DNA from: Harmothoe impar
Lineage: Eukaryota; Annelida; Polychaeta; Phyllodocida; Polynoidae
Assembly (NCBI GenBank): GCA_947462335.1
Contig: OX381708.1
Span: 1,302,001-1,366,000, forward strand
Direction: 5' to 3'
Length of the DNA stretch: 64,000 nt
Position numbers and translations under genes: made by a program. Position 1 is the first letter of the stretch. Each line of letters starts with the position of its first letter. Under the pieces are notes generated by a model, which had not been told where the DNA came from, searched no databases, and was given only the letters and a program-made list of their open reading frames with translations. Below, one piece after another: positions 31,372 to 43,137 of the stretch.

Positions 31372-32424
31372 GAGCTGAATTACTGGTATCACTCTCCTTA
31401 ACCATCCCAGGTTATCAACCTCAATGTTTGATGCACCAGTACAGTACATCACCTGAATTACTGTTATCACTCTCGTTAACCATCCTAGGTTATCAACCTC
31501 AATGTTTGATGCACCAGTACAGTACATCACCTGAATTACTGTTATCACTCTCGTTAACCATCCCAGGTAATCAACCTCAATGTTTGATGCACCTGTACAG
31601 TACATGAGCTGAATTACTGTCATCACTCTCGTTAACCATCGCAGGTAATCAACCTCAATGTTTGATGCACCAGTACAGTACATCACCTGAATTACTGTTA
31701 TCACTCTCGTTAACCATCCTAGGTAATCAACCTCAATGTTTGATGCACCAGTACAGTACATCACCTGAATTACTGTTATCACTCTCGTTAACCATCCCAG
31801 GTAATCAACCTCAATGTTTGATGCACCTGTACAGTACATGAGCTGAATTACTGTCATCACTCTCGTTAACCATCGCAGGTAATCAACCTCAATGTTTGAT
31901 GCACCAGTACAGTACATCACCTGAATTACTGTTATCACTCTCGTTAACCATCCTAGGTAATCAACCTCAATGTTTGATGCACCAGTACAGTACATGAGCT
32001 GAATTACTGTTATCACTCTCGTTAACCATCCCAGGTTATCAACCTCAATGTTTGATGCACCTGTACAGTACATGAGCTGAATTACTGTTATCACTCTCCT
32101 TAACCATCCTAGGTTATCAACCTCAATGTTTGATGCACCTGTACAGTACATGAGCTGAATTACTGTAATCACTCTCCTTAACCATCCCAGGTTATCAACC
32201 TCAATGTTTGATGCACCTGTACAGTACATGAGCTGAATTACTGTAATCACTCTCCTTAACCATCCCAGGTTATCAACCTCAATGTTTGATGCACCTGTAC
32301 AGTACATGAGCTGAATTACTGTTATCACTCTCGTTAACCATCACAGGTTATCAACCTCAATGTTTGATGCACCAGTACAGTACATGAGCTGAATTACTGT
32401 AATCACTCTCCTTAACCATCCTAG
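31372..32424. repeat. 78-bp minisatellite
   Basis: About 13 copies of a 78-bp unit containing GAGCTGAATTACTG, TTATCACTCTCGTTAACCAT, AGGTTATCAACCTCAATGTT and TGATGCACCAGTACAGTACA. Because 78 is 26 codons and one minus frame has no stop, a 356-residue 'protein' of 26-residue repeats appears. I regard it as an artefact. One partial unit lies at 34,863-34,905, beyond the inserted retroelement. Confidence 0.95.
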
Positions 32425-34858
32425 TGTAGTAGGAGGCTGTACTATTTCTATAGAACGTGATTGAGTTATTTTGGTTATGTCTGTTGTGGCGTATCCGGGC
32501 TGTACTCCTGTCTGGTGCCCGGTATGTGATTACATAATCCAGCACCTGAGGATTGGTGGAGTGCGACCTGGTAATACGCACCGAGCCGAGACCGCCACGT
32601 GTCACCCGATATAACCCTGGTACCGTGTCGGTCCAGAGAAACCAGTTTCAGGTTACCCGGAGTTCCTCGGGAACTCAGGTGTTTATGAGTAATGGAGTGG
32701 AGTTACATAAGGCTCAGTATATAAACCCATGGGTTCTGCTACTCGAGGAATCAGTCTCGCTGTGCACTTCGGCCGGCTTGATTGTTCCTGAACAGAGATT
32801 CCTAGAACTCTGTTGTACTTTTTGGCCTAGTCCTGCTGCTGCTCCTAACTTGGTGACCCTGCGTCTCTCTCCGTTCCACCCTTTGGGGGAAAAGAGGAGA
32901 TAGACGCATTGGTAGATAATTGGTAGATAAGAAATGGTTCACACGGTTTGCGGCAGATATGTGACACAATGGCTGGGAAGGGGATGAATGCCTTGCAGCT
33001 TTGTCGTGTGTTTGCGGGATGGTTCTGGTGATCCCGCCCTAACGAGCTTTGAACTAAGTGGGGGTAGAACGTACAAGGGGTTAGTGGAAACAGCCTCATG
33101 GGCTTTGGGATCGACTTCCGGTGCGGACCCCGCATCTGAATTAGAGGCGAGGGTTCAGAAGCTCGGTGAAGGACATCAACAGTTTGGAATGGCTCTCCGA
33201 GTGCTAGCTGCAGAAGCATTTGAGACCTTGAGCCTTGAGTCTGAGTGATCCATGGTTGCTGAGGAAGTTGTCCAGCCTGTATATAGATGGATTAGGGGAT
33301 GAAAGGTTGTCGGCTGAAATAGCTTCGCAGTGGAAGACTACTATGTCGCTAGCAGACATCTTCGAGCTCACGGAGGATGCTCTGAGAAAATGGAAGTTGT
33401 TGAAAACTGTTGAGGCAGCCCAAGTAACTGGAACTGAGACACCTGAATCGGGGGGTGATCCGGTTACAGGAGGTGTGCAAGAGGTGGCAGCTATAGATCC
33501 TAAGTGGGGAGTGCGTCATACTATTCATAGGAGATGGAAGGCTCCCGAGGCTGACGCTTATGCGCCAGAAGAGGGCACGTTGCAGACCATGATCGGGAAG
33601 GTCATGGATGAACGAACTAAAGCTGAGAAGGCTGAAAAGGTCGCAACTCGTGGTCGCGGTAAGGGGAAACCTAACAAAGACACGAAATGTTACAATTGTG
33701 GGAAGAAGGGTCACTTTGCGAGGACATGCATGGTCCAAGGATACTAAGAAAGTATCATCTGTTGAGAAACAGAAGGATGAACTCTCTCCTGAGCAAAGCC
33801 CACCGCCGACAGAAAACTAACAGGGGTTGTTGTCAATGACAAGGTAACAACCCCGCCTGTGAATGTTAAGAATACTGTCTAAGTAATATCGAAGGATGAC
33901 AGTTCATTGGGACCGCTGGGGTTAGCCGCACCTGAGTCTGATCCGCCGGGTGGAGTAGGGCCCCAGGGAACGAATATGAGAGGTGTTGAAGAACTAGCTC
34001 TTCTGGACACCATTCGTAGAATTGAGTTGGCGGAAGAAGTAAAAAGGTTTTGTACTTCGCCACTCAAACCTGATGATCCTACGGTCAAGTTTCTCAACTC
34101 GAGAGGATATGATTTGGGCGGTGAAACTGGAATTCAGAGATTTGCTTTACATCCTTCCCCTTTACAAGGGAAGAGATGGTATTTGCCTGTACAGATCCAG
34201 GGTTGCTTGGGGGAATTTTTGATTGATACTGGTGCTAGCCACTCCATGATGGGTCATCATTTCTTTAAAAATCTGGCAGCTCTGCCAACCAGCCCTGTGG
34301 GGCCAGGGTCGGTAAGGACTGCCGATGGATCTCATATTTGGACGCATGGCAGACAGGTGATACCCTTTTGGGTGAATGAACATTCATTTGTTGTTTCAAC
34401 AACTGTAGCTGAGTTGACAGATGAGGGAATTCTGGGAGTGGACTTTTGTTCTCTTTATGGTGCTGTATTGGACAGTGTGTCAGGGGAGCTCACTTTTCAA
34501 TACCCACAAGAGATGAAGGTCCAGTGTGTACTCCGTCGAATTTCTGGCGTCTCATCAGTCTCTCAGACAGTGAGAATTCCTCCTCGCCATGTGTGCAATG
34601 TAGTTGTATACTGCCGGGATATGGAATTTGATTGCATGGGGGTAGTGGAACCTAATCAGGAGCATTTAGGTAGGCTTGGATTGGTTTCCACTAGTGCCCT
34701 AGCGCAAAGTTCGAGACGAACGGTAGTACCAGTCAGTAATATGACCTTCCAGGATGTATACCTGGAGAAGGGGACGACCTTTGGGGATGTAACATATGTT
34801 GATGTGGTAGGAAGAGCTGACTCACCTGAAGTGAGTAAGCTCTCTGCCAACAGCTACA
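32425..34858 (+). mobile_element. Truncated Gypsy-like retroelement in the 78-bp array
   Basis: Starts TGTAGTAGGAGG and ends CAGCTACA. Flanked by CTAG on both sides (32,421-32,424 and 34,859-34,862), which matches the CATCCTAGGTAATC target present in array units. The left end behaves as a 5' LTR (TATATAAACC about 32,717; PBS-like TTGGTGACCCTGCGTC about 32,850). Gag and protease relics follow, but there is no RT, RNase H, integrase or recognisable 3' LTR. The same TGTAG...CTACA ends and 4-bp duplication as the 12-kb element suggest a relative. An internal deletion reaching almost to the 3' LTR end would explain the structure. Confidence 0.7.
32988..33747 (+). pseudogene. gag: Gag relic with zinc knuckle
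   Basis: Two overlapping frames (32,988-33,248, then 33,235-33,747 in the +1 frame) together resemble the C-terminal capsid of the Gag at 8,900-9,895 (LGDERLSAEIASQW-type helices). A CCHC knuckle CYNCGKKGHFARTC follows near residue 150 of the second frame. The frame change falls inside the capsid, at a different place from that of the 12-kb element, so it is decay rather than a shared programmed site. Confidence 0.7.
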
Positions 34859-34866
34859 CTAGGTAA
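33907..34866 (+). pseudogene. pol: Pol relic: protease region only
   Basis: About 320 codons aligning with the N-terminal pol region of the 12-kb element. Includes the retropepsin motif FLIDTGASHSMMG (compare LLDTGASHSAMSK) and the conserved SVSQTVRIPP and YLEKGTTFGDV segments. The frame then leaves the element at CAGCTACA and stops in the flanking minisatellite. No AUG at a sensible place and no RT domain. Confidence 0.8.
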
Positions 34867-34905
34867 TCAACCTCAATGTTTGATGCACCAGTACAGTACA
34901 TGAGC
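34863..34905. repeat. Leftover partial unit of the 78-bp array
   Basis: GTAATCAACCTCAATGTTTG through CAGTACATGAGC matches the array at 31,372-32,424. It proves that the retroelement at 32,425-34,858 landed inside the array near its end. Confidence 0.9.
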
Positions 34906-35928
34906 AGGTCCTTGATGTGACCAGTACCGTGACAGGTTTGGTTTATTGTATGATCCCCCACCTCCTGCCTTCTTGCTGTATTTCAATTCCTTACAGGAAT
35001 GAGCGTAAGGGAGGCAATTAGTCCCTGTTTAGTTGAAGGTACAGCCTGTGAGTGTTTTATGTTGGGAGGTGACACTTCTTTCTTCTGATGTCAGAAATAG
35101 AACAAGGAAATATGACTAATTATTTTTTTGAAATACAAGACCTTTTGTGCTTTAGCATTGAAGGACCGTATTCAATGCCCCCATTGAATACAATGTGGCC
35201 GTATTCAATGGGTTAGAAAAAGATTTTTTCTTTATTAAATGGCTTCAAATAAAAAATAAACACAAATGCCAACTACATTGATACCATCTCTGATGTATTT
35301 CACTCGTGGGGGCTGGGGCACATCCCACTCGGCCTGCGGCTTCGTGGGATATGGCCCCAGCCCCCACTCGTGAAATACAACAGAGACGGTATCAATGGGC
35401 GTTGGCATTTGTCTATGTATCAAAAGGTGCTGAGAGTTATTGTTGAAAGTTCTATGCCACACTTACACTGTCAATGACCAAGTAAACACTGACTGACTGT
35501 ACTGTAGACATGGAGGATGCCTACCAAGCCCTCCAGACACACCCCGTAGCATTTAAACACAGGGGACTATGTCAGGGATATCTTTGAGATAATAGATATT
35601 CTATGGAATTGAGTTTGTTCCTTCATTCTATAAACTTGATCTCCTGTTCTGTTGTTCATTGTTGGTGAAGTGTCTGCAAATCAAGTGTGTAAATTTCTAT
35701 GTCACTTGTAGATTTTGATAAATACCAATGTTCCTTGTCAATTATGAGAACTAAGTAATGTCCTTTGTTGAATAACATGTAGCCCTTGAACCGTGCCGCC
35801 ATCCCTCTTGGCCCTTGTTGATTTAAAGAACATGTGATTAGCATAGATTACACTGTCCTGTTAGGTCCACATATTTGCATTTATTACTTGTTAGACTCTC
35901 GATGTAGGAGTGCTGTATCATAAATGGT
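34906..35928. other. Intergenic DNA with a long-arm hairpin
   Basis: No gene. Holds the palindromic element at 35,257-35,412 and a CCGTATTCAATG inverted motif near 35,167-35,210. Confidence 0.5.
35257..35412. repeat. Palindromic (foldback) element
   Basis: Imperfect palindrome with arms of about 65-70 bp: AAATGCCAAC...TTGATACC...GTATTTCACTCGTGGGGGCT pairs with AGCCCCCACTCGTGAAATAC...GGTATCAA...GTTGGCATTT. The short loop is CTCGGCCTGCGGC. Core organisation (ATTTCACGAGTGG / CCAC..GTGAAAT flanking a GGCC-rich centre) matches the hairpin in the insertion at 6,613-7,061, so both may belong to one foldback family. Confidence 0.85.
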
Positions 35929-36472
35929 TGGTGTGTGGGTGATGTGTGGGTGGTGTGTGGGTGATGTGTGGGTGATGTGTGGGTGGTGTGTGGGTGGTGT
36001 GTGGGTGGTGTGTGGGTGGGGTGGGGGTGATGTGTGGGTGGTGTGTGGGTGATGTGTGGGTGGTGTGGGGGTGGTGTGGGGGTGGTGTGTGGGTGATATG
36101 TGGGTGATGTGTGGGTGGTGTGTGGGGCTTGTGTGGGTGGTGTGTGGGTGATGTGTGGGTGGTGTGTGGGTGGTGTGGGGGTGGTGTGGGGGTGGTGTGT
36201 GGGTGATGTATTTGTGATGTGTGGGTGGTGTGTGTGTGGTGTGTGGGTGGTGTGTAGTTGATGTGTGGGTGATGTGTGTGTGATGTGTGGGTGGTGTGGG
36301 GGTGGTGTGTGGGTGGTGTGTGGGTGGTGTGGGGGTGGTGTGTGGGTGGTGTGGGGGTGGTGTGTGGGTGATGTGTGGGTGATGTGTGGGTGGTGTGTGG
36401 GGGTGATGTGTGGGTGATGTGTGGGTGATGTGTGGGTGATGTGTGGGTGGTGTGTAGGTGATGTGGGGTTAT
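35929..36472. repeat. 11-bp GT-rich minisatellite
   Basis: About 49 units of GTGGGTGATGT / GTGGGTGGTGT. The reverse complement is CA-rich and gives a spurious His/Pro/Thr-rich open frame. Confidence 0.95.
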
Positions 36473-36660
36473 TCACTTGGTGTGTTTGCGTGACATGGGA
36501 GATCTATTGGTGACATAGGCTGCTGTAAAACATGTATTGGTGACGTTTCAGGCTGACAACTGAAAAGGCATCAATATTGTGCCATATTTAACCCACCATG
36601 AAATGGAAAAACAAAGCAAAACGTATTACAGCCTGTCATCCTTTTTGTCTCTTCCAGAAC

Positions 36661-38932
36661 ATGAACTGCACACTCAGGAGAAAGATGAGACCTTACAGTA
36701 AGTGTGTTATATAACAATGATTTCTATATCAGTATACAAAGAATTACAAAACAAAAGGTTTTACTTATTATGGAATTACCTCAGACCCTTCTACCACATG
36801 GAGTGCAGAACACTTTAAGCAGAGCTGACATTCGGTTTTAGTTGATCAAAGTGACATTTGAGTAGGTTGACCCACTATCTACTGAGTTGATGGGGATGAG
36901 AAGGTTTTGTGATGGAAAACCTCTGTGGAGCTGTAGAATATGGTACATAACCTTTGAGGCGCAGCCAAGGAGGTTTTTTTACGTATTCTCTGCCCTCTAT
37001 CCATAGTAGATCCAAAACATGATATAGGTGACCCATTTTAAAGAAATTGGTTGGAAGTTGCACGTATAAAATGTTGTGATATTTCCATATTTGTGTATAG
37101 CTCATCAAGAGCTTTCATTTGATATATATGAGAAGTAGTATATTAGCCAATATTCACCCATAATACATATTACATAAACTGCCATAAATATAATAAATAT
37201 ACAATATTATTAGGGTCGATACATGATGGAATATAAGCTAGAAAACCTCCTTTGACCTGTAGTCTTTGCTGTTAAATCTCCTCGGCTACGCCTCAGAGGT
37301 TTTACAGCAAAAAATACAAGTCTAAGGAGGTTTTCCATCAGTTAATTTACTCTTGTTTGAAGTAATGTACAGCCTAACAGAATTGTTCTTGCTTCTTCAG
37401 GGATTGGACGTCTGATAATTCTGGTGTTATCCAGTATCTGTTTGCTGTTAACCTACTACAATAGCAGCATTATTCTACCATACTCCACGAAACATAAACA
37501 TAATTTCCAAACTTTTATCAACCATAAAAATGATTCCTACGAAGTCAAAACTGGTGACCTCAATGTCCATTGGATTGAACCAAAAATGCTTTCAAAGCAT
37601 GGTGATTTCTATAATCTACTTAGCAAAAAGGCAAGCATAGATAATGCTATCATTTTGGCATCTGTAGATTCAGGATATGTTGAGATGGCAATTAACTTTC
37701 ATGAGACAAGCCTTAAAAGGTTCAACCTCACAAACTTCCTCTTCATCTGTTCAGATAGCCTTGCAGTCAAGATGCTTGCGGCCGAAGCAATAGATTGCTT
37801 TCTTTATTCCCAAGACACAGAAAACAACAAATCTAGTGACTACGGTCATTCAATGTTTTACATCAAACAGCGAGTAAAGAGGAAAATGACAGCTGCTGCA
37901 CTTATATTGGGATTCACTACAATTCTCTGTGACATAGACTTAGTGTTCCTGAAGGACCCAACACCTAGGTTCAAGATTGATGCGGATGTGAGTTTCATGA
38001 TGAATCCGGGGGGCAGCGTGTGTGCAGGCTTATATATAGCTAATCCAACACCAGCATCTATTAAACTACACAAAGATGTCCTTAAAATATCAATGACACA
38101 TGTAGGACCAGAACAAGAAGATGTCAATAGAGTACTTAACAATATGAAAAAACATAAGACATTAAAACACAAAGGCTTGAGTATCAGGGAGTTTAATATT
38201 GGGCCTTTGTATTTCAATTGTGCAATACGAACTTTCCGATCAGACGAGGCATGCCTGAATGCACAATGTGGCGTGTTTGTTGTCCATAATAACTTCATAA
38301 TTAGCAAGGCAGCTAAAATTTACCGCTTTAAAGAACATGGCTTGTGGTCTGTGGATACCAATGGTTATTATTCAAACTCACATCGGCAATATTTACAATT
38401 CTCAAAGCTACTTGATTTTGGTGATCAAACTTTGGAAAGATATAAATCAGCTTTAAGAACTGCATTGATAATAGGAAAACTATTAAATAGAACCCTTATA
38501 TTACCAAAGTTTCACTGTCACTCCCGAAAAAAGAAATGCATTTCGAGCTGTTCATTCATGGAACATTTCCACATTGCTACATTTGATAAATATTTTGAGG
38601 GAAAATACCGTGAGCATGTCTTTCTTGATCACCCTCTTCTCCCAAAGAGTATCAAACAATCTATCTCAAAGGAGATTTATATTGCAGAGAGTAAAATGAA
38701 GTATATGGTAAAACATCCCAAAGATGTGATTATCTTTAATGCTACAGACTACAATACAGGAAGAGTTTCAGCTGCAGATATAGTTAAGTGGTTCGGAACT
38801 GGCAAACTTAGTAAAGTCTCTGTTCTGAAGTTCCAATCCTTGCATGTGAATGTGATATATGAAAATAAATCTTTTCAACATATCTTAAGCAAAGCATTAA
38901 TAAAACCGGGTTTTCTTCAAGGTGCACCTTGA
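36661..38932 (+). CDS. Glycosyltransferase-like type II membrane protein (two coding exons)
   Basis: Exon 1 coding is 36,661-36,697; exon 2 is 37,401-38,932; the intron at 36,698-37,400 has GTAAGTG and TTCTTCAG borders. A further acceptor TCTCTTCCAG just before the ATG implies an upstream noncoding exon. The joined frame is exactly 523 codons. Residues 1-14 are basic, followed by a signal anchor (about 15-33). Residues about 90-310 fit the Nucleotid_trans (PF03407-like) fold, with the DxD metal/nucleotide-sugar motif ILCDIDLVFLKDP at about 187-199 and CAGLYIAN and EQEDVN motifs later. Residues about 330-520 contain ALIIGKLLNRTLILPKFHC, resembling the second domain of XEG113-type arabinosyltransferases. 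Expected role: transfer of a sugar from a nucleotide sugar in the Golgi; sugar and acceptor unknown. Confidence 0.88.
36698..37400 (+). other. Intron with foldback sequence
   Basis: Contains a palindrome at about 37,242-37,340 (AAAACCTCC...TGTAGTCTTTGCTG pairing with ...AGGAGGTTTT around a CTCGGCTACGCCTC loop). A related GATGGAAAACCTC...CAAGGAGGTTTT segment lies at about 36,909-36,980 in inverted relation to GAGGTTTTCCATC at 37,327. Probably one or two hairpin MITEs inserted in the intron. Confidence 0.6.
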
Positions 38933-41900
38933 CCAGACATGGAGCTAGATGCCATATTCAGACCGCAGCAGGCTCTCCTTCTATTAGCTACAAAAACCGC
39001 TGGTGTTTTGCATATGTGCTGATTGTAGGAGGAAGGCTTGGAATATTCAACAAGTCAAAAACTTTTCTATTGCAGATTTGTTATCATATGTATCAATGTA
39101 GATCTTAATCCCTTCCTCTTTATTTCCATGGATGTAAAGGTTATAGTGATAAATCTATTTACTGCGAGCATACATGCTTTTTTTCTTGATATACAACTTG
39201 TATGCTTTTACGTTCATAATGTATCATAATATCCATTGAAAGTCAGAAATGCCTGTATCAATCTTTTTCCATAACAGGAGACGTAACACCTAAGATATAG
39301 AATACCTTAATCTGTATTTACAATAGCGAGAACAAGATTATTTCAGAATTGTAGCGGCCAGTGTTTTGGTATCATATCATTGTAGGTTCTGCTGAGCTTC
39401 GGGCTGCAAGCTTTGTCTGAACCCTTCAGGCTGATGTCAGCGGTTAGCACCTGTCCCACTCTTTGTGTGTGGACAGAGGTTGGTATAGGCCTCTGATGTG
39501 TGTGCACACGCAGGTCGGCTGTCTATATACGACCACGTCCAGGAGGACTCAGTAGTTAATGTTAGTGCTCTGAACTATCAATTCTCACTTGAAGCTTGCC
39601 TGTTTGGGGTTTACTGAATAAACAGCTTATTAGCAATGTAATCGAACTGTTGTCGACCTTGTTCTTTCATAATATTAGTTGAATATTATCCAAACAAAGT
39701 TAGGTCTGTCACATTCCGCCTCGTCCTGTGAGGGGTCACAATACAGCATACACTGCTTGCAAGTAAATCAATTCATTTACATGCAGCAGCATTTCTGCCT
39801 TAATATGCTAGAAAGCAATGATCTAACATGATTTCAAAACAATGTTAATCATAATAAATGTCAAATTCATCATGATCTTATCCATTGAATGATTCATCAT
39901 GACTTCACCAAACCATAATTAATCATAATATGCTATGATTTATTATGATATCATCCATTGAGAGAGATGAAGACATTTTATTATGGTTTAGTCCATGGTC
40001 CAGATAGTGAAACCTTGCACCCGCCCGGGGATTTTGTAAGACCCTTTTTTCTTCATACCCATGTATATGAGCTATATTAATCCACTTGTCTGAACTTGAT
40101 TCATGTGTGGGTGTGACCATGAGGGTGGTAGCATGTTAAGAATCGCATCAATTTGTAGGATCCCTTGCAACAACCTATTTATGGTCACTGCTTCCTTAAT
40201 AATTAAGTTAGGAATGTCAGAATAGAACCAAATTGAAGCCCAGAGATAGCCCTTCTACTCCAATGCCTAATATAATAATTATCTCATTTTCATATATTAA
40301 ATATTCATGAATATCTTGATTCTTATTTGAAAAAGTTCACAATATTTGACTTACGCAATGACTAAACCACAAATAAAACAAGCTAAAATATTAATAATGG
40401 AGTTTAAATTTAATTGTAGTATGCCTGGCTGTAGGAAAAAGGGGTTGTTGCATTATAATATTATTTATTATGTATGACATTGGCTGGTTACAAATCTTAT
40501 CCATTAAATCAGAGATATCAGTGAAAATGGTATTTTTTCCACCACTTCCTTAATATTTGGGATAAAAACATAAAACTGGTACCAAAATGTAGCTCATGGC
40601 ATGGAAACCCAGAATTTATTGCGTTCTTACATGATCAGACTGAAACATGAATTGTAAAGAAAGCAAACAATCAAAACTCTCCTAAATTGTGCATTTTATA
40701 ATTCCCATCTACCTGATGGTTGTTGGTGCCTGTTGCTGCATCCATGTATTATAAGTTATTGTGTCATGGAGACGGTCAAACACCGGTGTACTGCCAGTTA
40801 AGTATGCATTCAATCCATGCAATATTTATGTCTGTGTGTGATAATTATAAAGCCTCCATGCATGTATACAGAGCAGCCCCCACCACATTACCATGTGTCG
40901 TACATCATGACTCATTCAGCAGCTCCTTCTGTGTGTACTCAGTCAGCCCTGACACAGAGCCTCCATGCTATGATGTACTTGCAGCTACTTATAACTTATC
41001 ATGTCATGGAAACAGTCAAACATTTGTGTACTCCCAGTAAAGTAATACCAGCCAAGTAGGTTTGCAGTTTATTTTTATTTACCCTCAGCTCCTTTTATTG
41101 ATATTCCTTTTTGGCCTTTTTTGTGCAGAGGTTTCTGCACCTTGCTTTCTGAAAGTCTGTTATTCTTTAGAAATGGATGTTTTGAGTTGTTTTGTGTCAG
41201 CACCAAAATGTCAGAACCGTGATGAGATGTGGCAAGTATATGATGAGAACTTTAAGTGGATGAAGCCTCCATTGCCCTTGCAGTCCCCCTCCCCAGCATG
41301 TCTCTTGATTCCTGTTCCCCATGATGGACAGCATCTTTTAAGTTGGTCGCGGGTATTGTGTGGTCAATTTGGCTGAATAAGCTCCCCCCCCCCTCGGCTG
41401 ATGAGCTCTGGTGGTGTTTTGCCAAACTAACAAGGGATCGAGCCACCTTAAATTGGTTATAATTTCACAAAGCAGTAACACTTCAAAAAAGGTTTTTGGT
41501 GTTCTCAGCATTTAAGTTTGAGATTAGAATTTAAGCTTCAAGAAACTAGAATGGCTGTCCTGGTTTCAAAAATCTTTACAGAAATGGGAATAGTAGTACT
41601 TAAGGAAGAATATTTAATTGTTTGAAAATGTTGGGTGAGCCAAAGTACCAAAATTTTGACCTTAATTTTAAGGATGTCGTATATTATGTTCATATGTCAA
41701 TACATTAGATTCAGGCAAAAGCTGGTCTAGCTTGGTGGGATTGAGAGGAAATAAGTTCTAAAAGGTTTTTTTCTGGGTGAACTACAGGCTGATATGCTTC
41801 GGGAAAAATTTGATTTATCTGGAAATTCAAGGCCACAAAATACCCCCCACCCCAATAACAAAAAAGGGAATTTGGGCTCAATTCACATGATTTCGATGAT

Positions 41901-42100
41901 TTCATAACTAAAGTGCAGGTCTCCAAAATATGTCTTACCCAACAACAAAAATGCCTTTCACTGATCAAGATACCCTAGTTATACTAATTTTTGAGGAAAG
42001 ATGCTGCTAGTGGAAAAGTGACTCATATTTGTTGTATTTTATATATATATCTTCATACACACATGCATATTTATGCATATGATATAATATATATATATAA
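38933..42100. other. Intergenic DNA / 3' region
   Basis: 3' flank of the glycosyltransferase gene, then AT-rich DNA. Holds the LTR-like segment at 39,350-39,713 and an imperfect duplication (GTCATGGAGACGGTCAAACA near 40,765; GTCATGGAAACAGTCAAACA near 41,001). TA microsatellite at about 42,036-42,100. No supported gene. Confidence 0.45.
39350..39713 (+). repeat. Possible solo LTR
   Basis: Begins TGTAGCGGCCAGTG and ends about TCTGTCACA, with a TATA-like GTCTATATACGACC near 39,518 and ACTGAATAAACAGC near 39,612, spaced like U3 promoter and polyadenylation signal. No second copy in the window and no clear target duplication, so the ends are uncertain. Confidence 0.4.
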
Positions 42101-42299
42101 GTCCCGGTAGCTAACATAATTAAATAACATTATTATATTAATTATTGCAGTTGTCGAGAAGCGTATAATATAATTACCGGTAGCTATATAATTTCATAGG
42201 TAATTAATTATTATAATATTATTATTATATTATGAGGAAGGATAGTGAACACAGGTTTGGAGGAATATAGGTGCCGGGCATGCACCGTACAATTAGCCC
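42101..42299 (-). repeat. Split direct repeat A, outer copy
   Basis: 199 bp from GTCCCGGTAGCTAAC to CAATTAGCCC, repeated at 42,818-43,016 without evident difference. Forms the 3' end of the element in its own orientation. Confidence 0.93.
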
Positions 42300-42526
42300 T
42301 TACTTTATTACTGGAGTATCATATTTATATACTGCAGTTTACAAAACCACTTTATGTGGGAATAAACAACACAACGCAGTGTGCCTCACAATAAATAACA
42401 ATAAATAGTAACAATCAATAAATACATCACAGATATCTTACAAATATTCTATAAATATTCATAAATATTCTAACATTGACAATAAATTTTTGAAAAATTC
42501 TTAAAAATTCGCCAAAAATTCTAAAA

Positions 42527-42817
42527 TTTAAAATACGGGTAGAGACAGCACAGGGGGTGTGTCTTCTACGGCTGGAGGTGGGCGACTGACGTCCGTTACG
42601 GCTACGTGCTCTTATGTAGTATCATGACAACAGATGGAAGTATCTACGGCAACGGCCCGGGGCGCCATCTTACGGCCAGCGGCCGTACTATGGCCAGAGG
42701 CGTACAATGCGCCACCTCTCGGGGGAACGGGGAACCACGGCTCGCGAACGACCGGAGAAAAACTGCCACGCCCACCTCTTGATTATACATGTATCACCGG
42801 GGTGATACACTCTATAA
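42527..42817 (-). repeat. Split direct repeat B, inner copy
   Basis: 291 bp from TTTAAAATACGGG to CTCTATAA, matching 46,979-47,269 with about one substitution (GCCGTACTATGG against GCCGTTCTATGG). Lies directly beside repeat A. Confidence 0.93.
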
Positions 42818-43016
42818 GTCCCGGTAGCTAACATAATTAAATAACATTATTATATTAATTATTGCAGTTGTCGAGAAGCGTATAATATAATTACCGGTAG
42901 CTATATAATTTCATAGGTAATTAATTATTATAATATTATTATTATATTATGAGGAAGGATAGTGAACACAGGTTTGGAGGAATATAGGTGCCGGGCATGC
43001 ACCGTACAATTAGCCC
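42818..43016 (-). repeat. Split direct repeat A, inner copy
   Basis: Inner copy of the 199-bp repeat, adjacent to inner B. The adjacency is the diagnostic junction used as a template to restore the ends. Confidence 0.93.
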
Positions 43017-43137
43017 AACAACCCGCCAAACACATTGGAACAATCCAACACATAGAAAAAGGTGTATGCAATTATACATGTATGACAGGTATACAATAAG
43101 CATTAATAATGCCAACAATGCTCAAATGCATAACATA

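Noticed and set aside
31258..32328. 356-codon minus-strand frame with a perfect 26-residue repeat
   Set aside because: The 78-bp unit is a multiple of three, so a stop-free frame is expected. No signal, start context or non-repeat domain supports a protein.
35838..36476. His/Pro/Thr-rich minus-strand frame
   Set aside because: Translation of an 11-bp GT-rich minisatellite.
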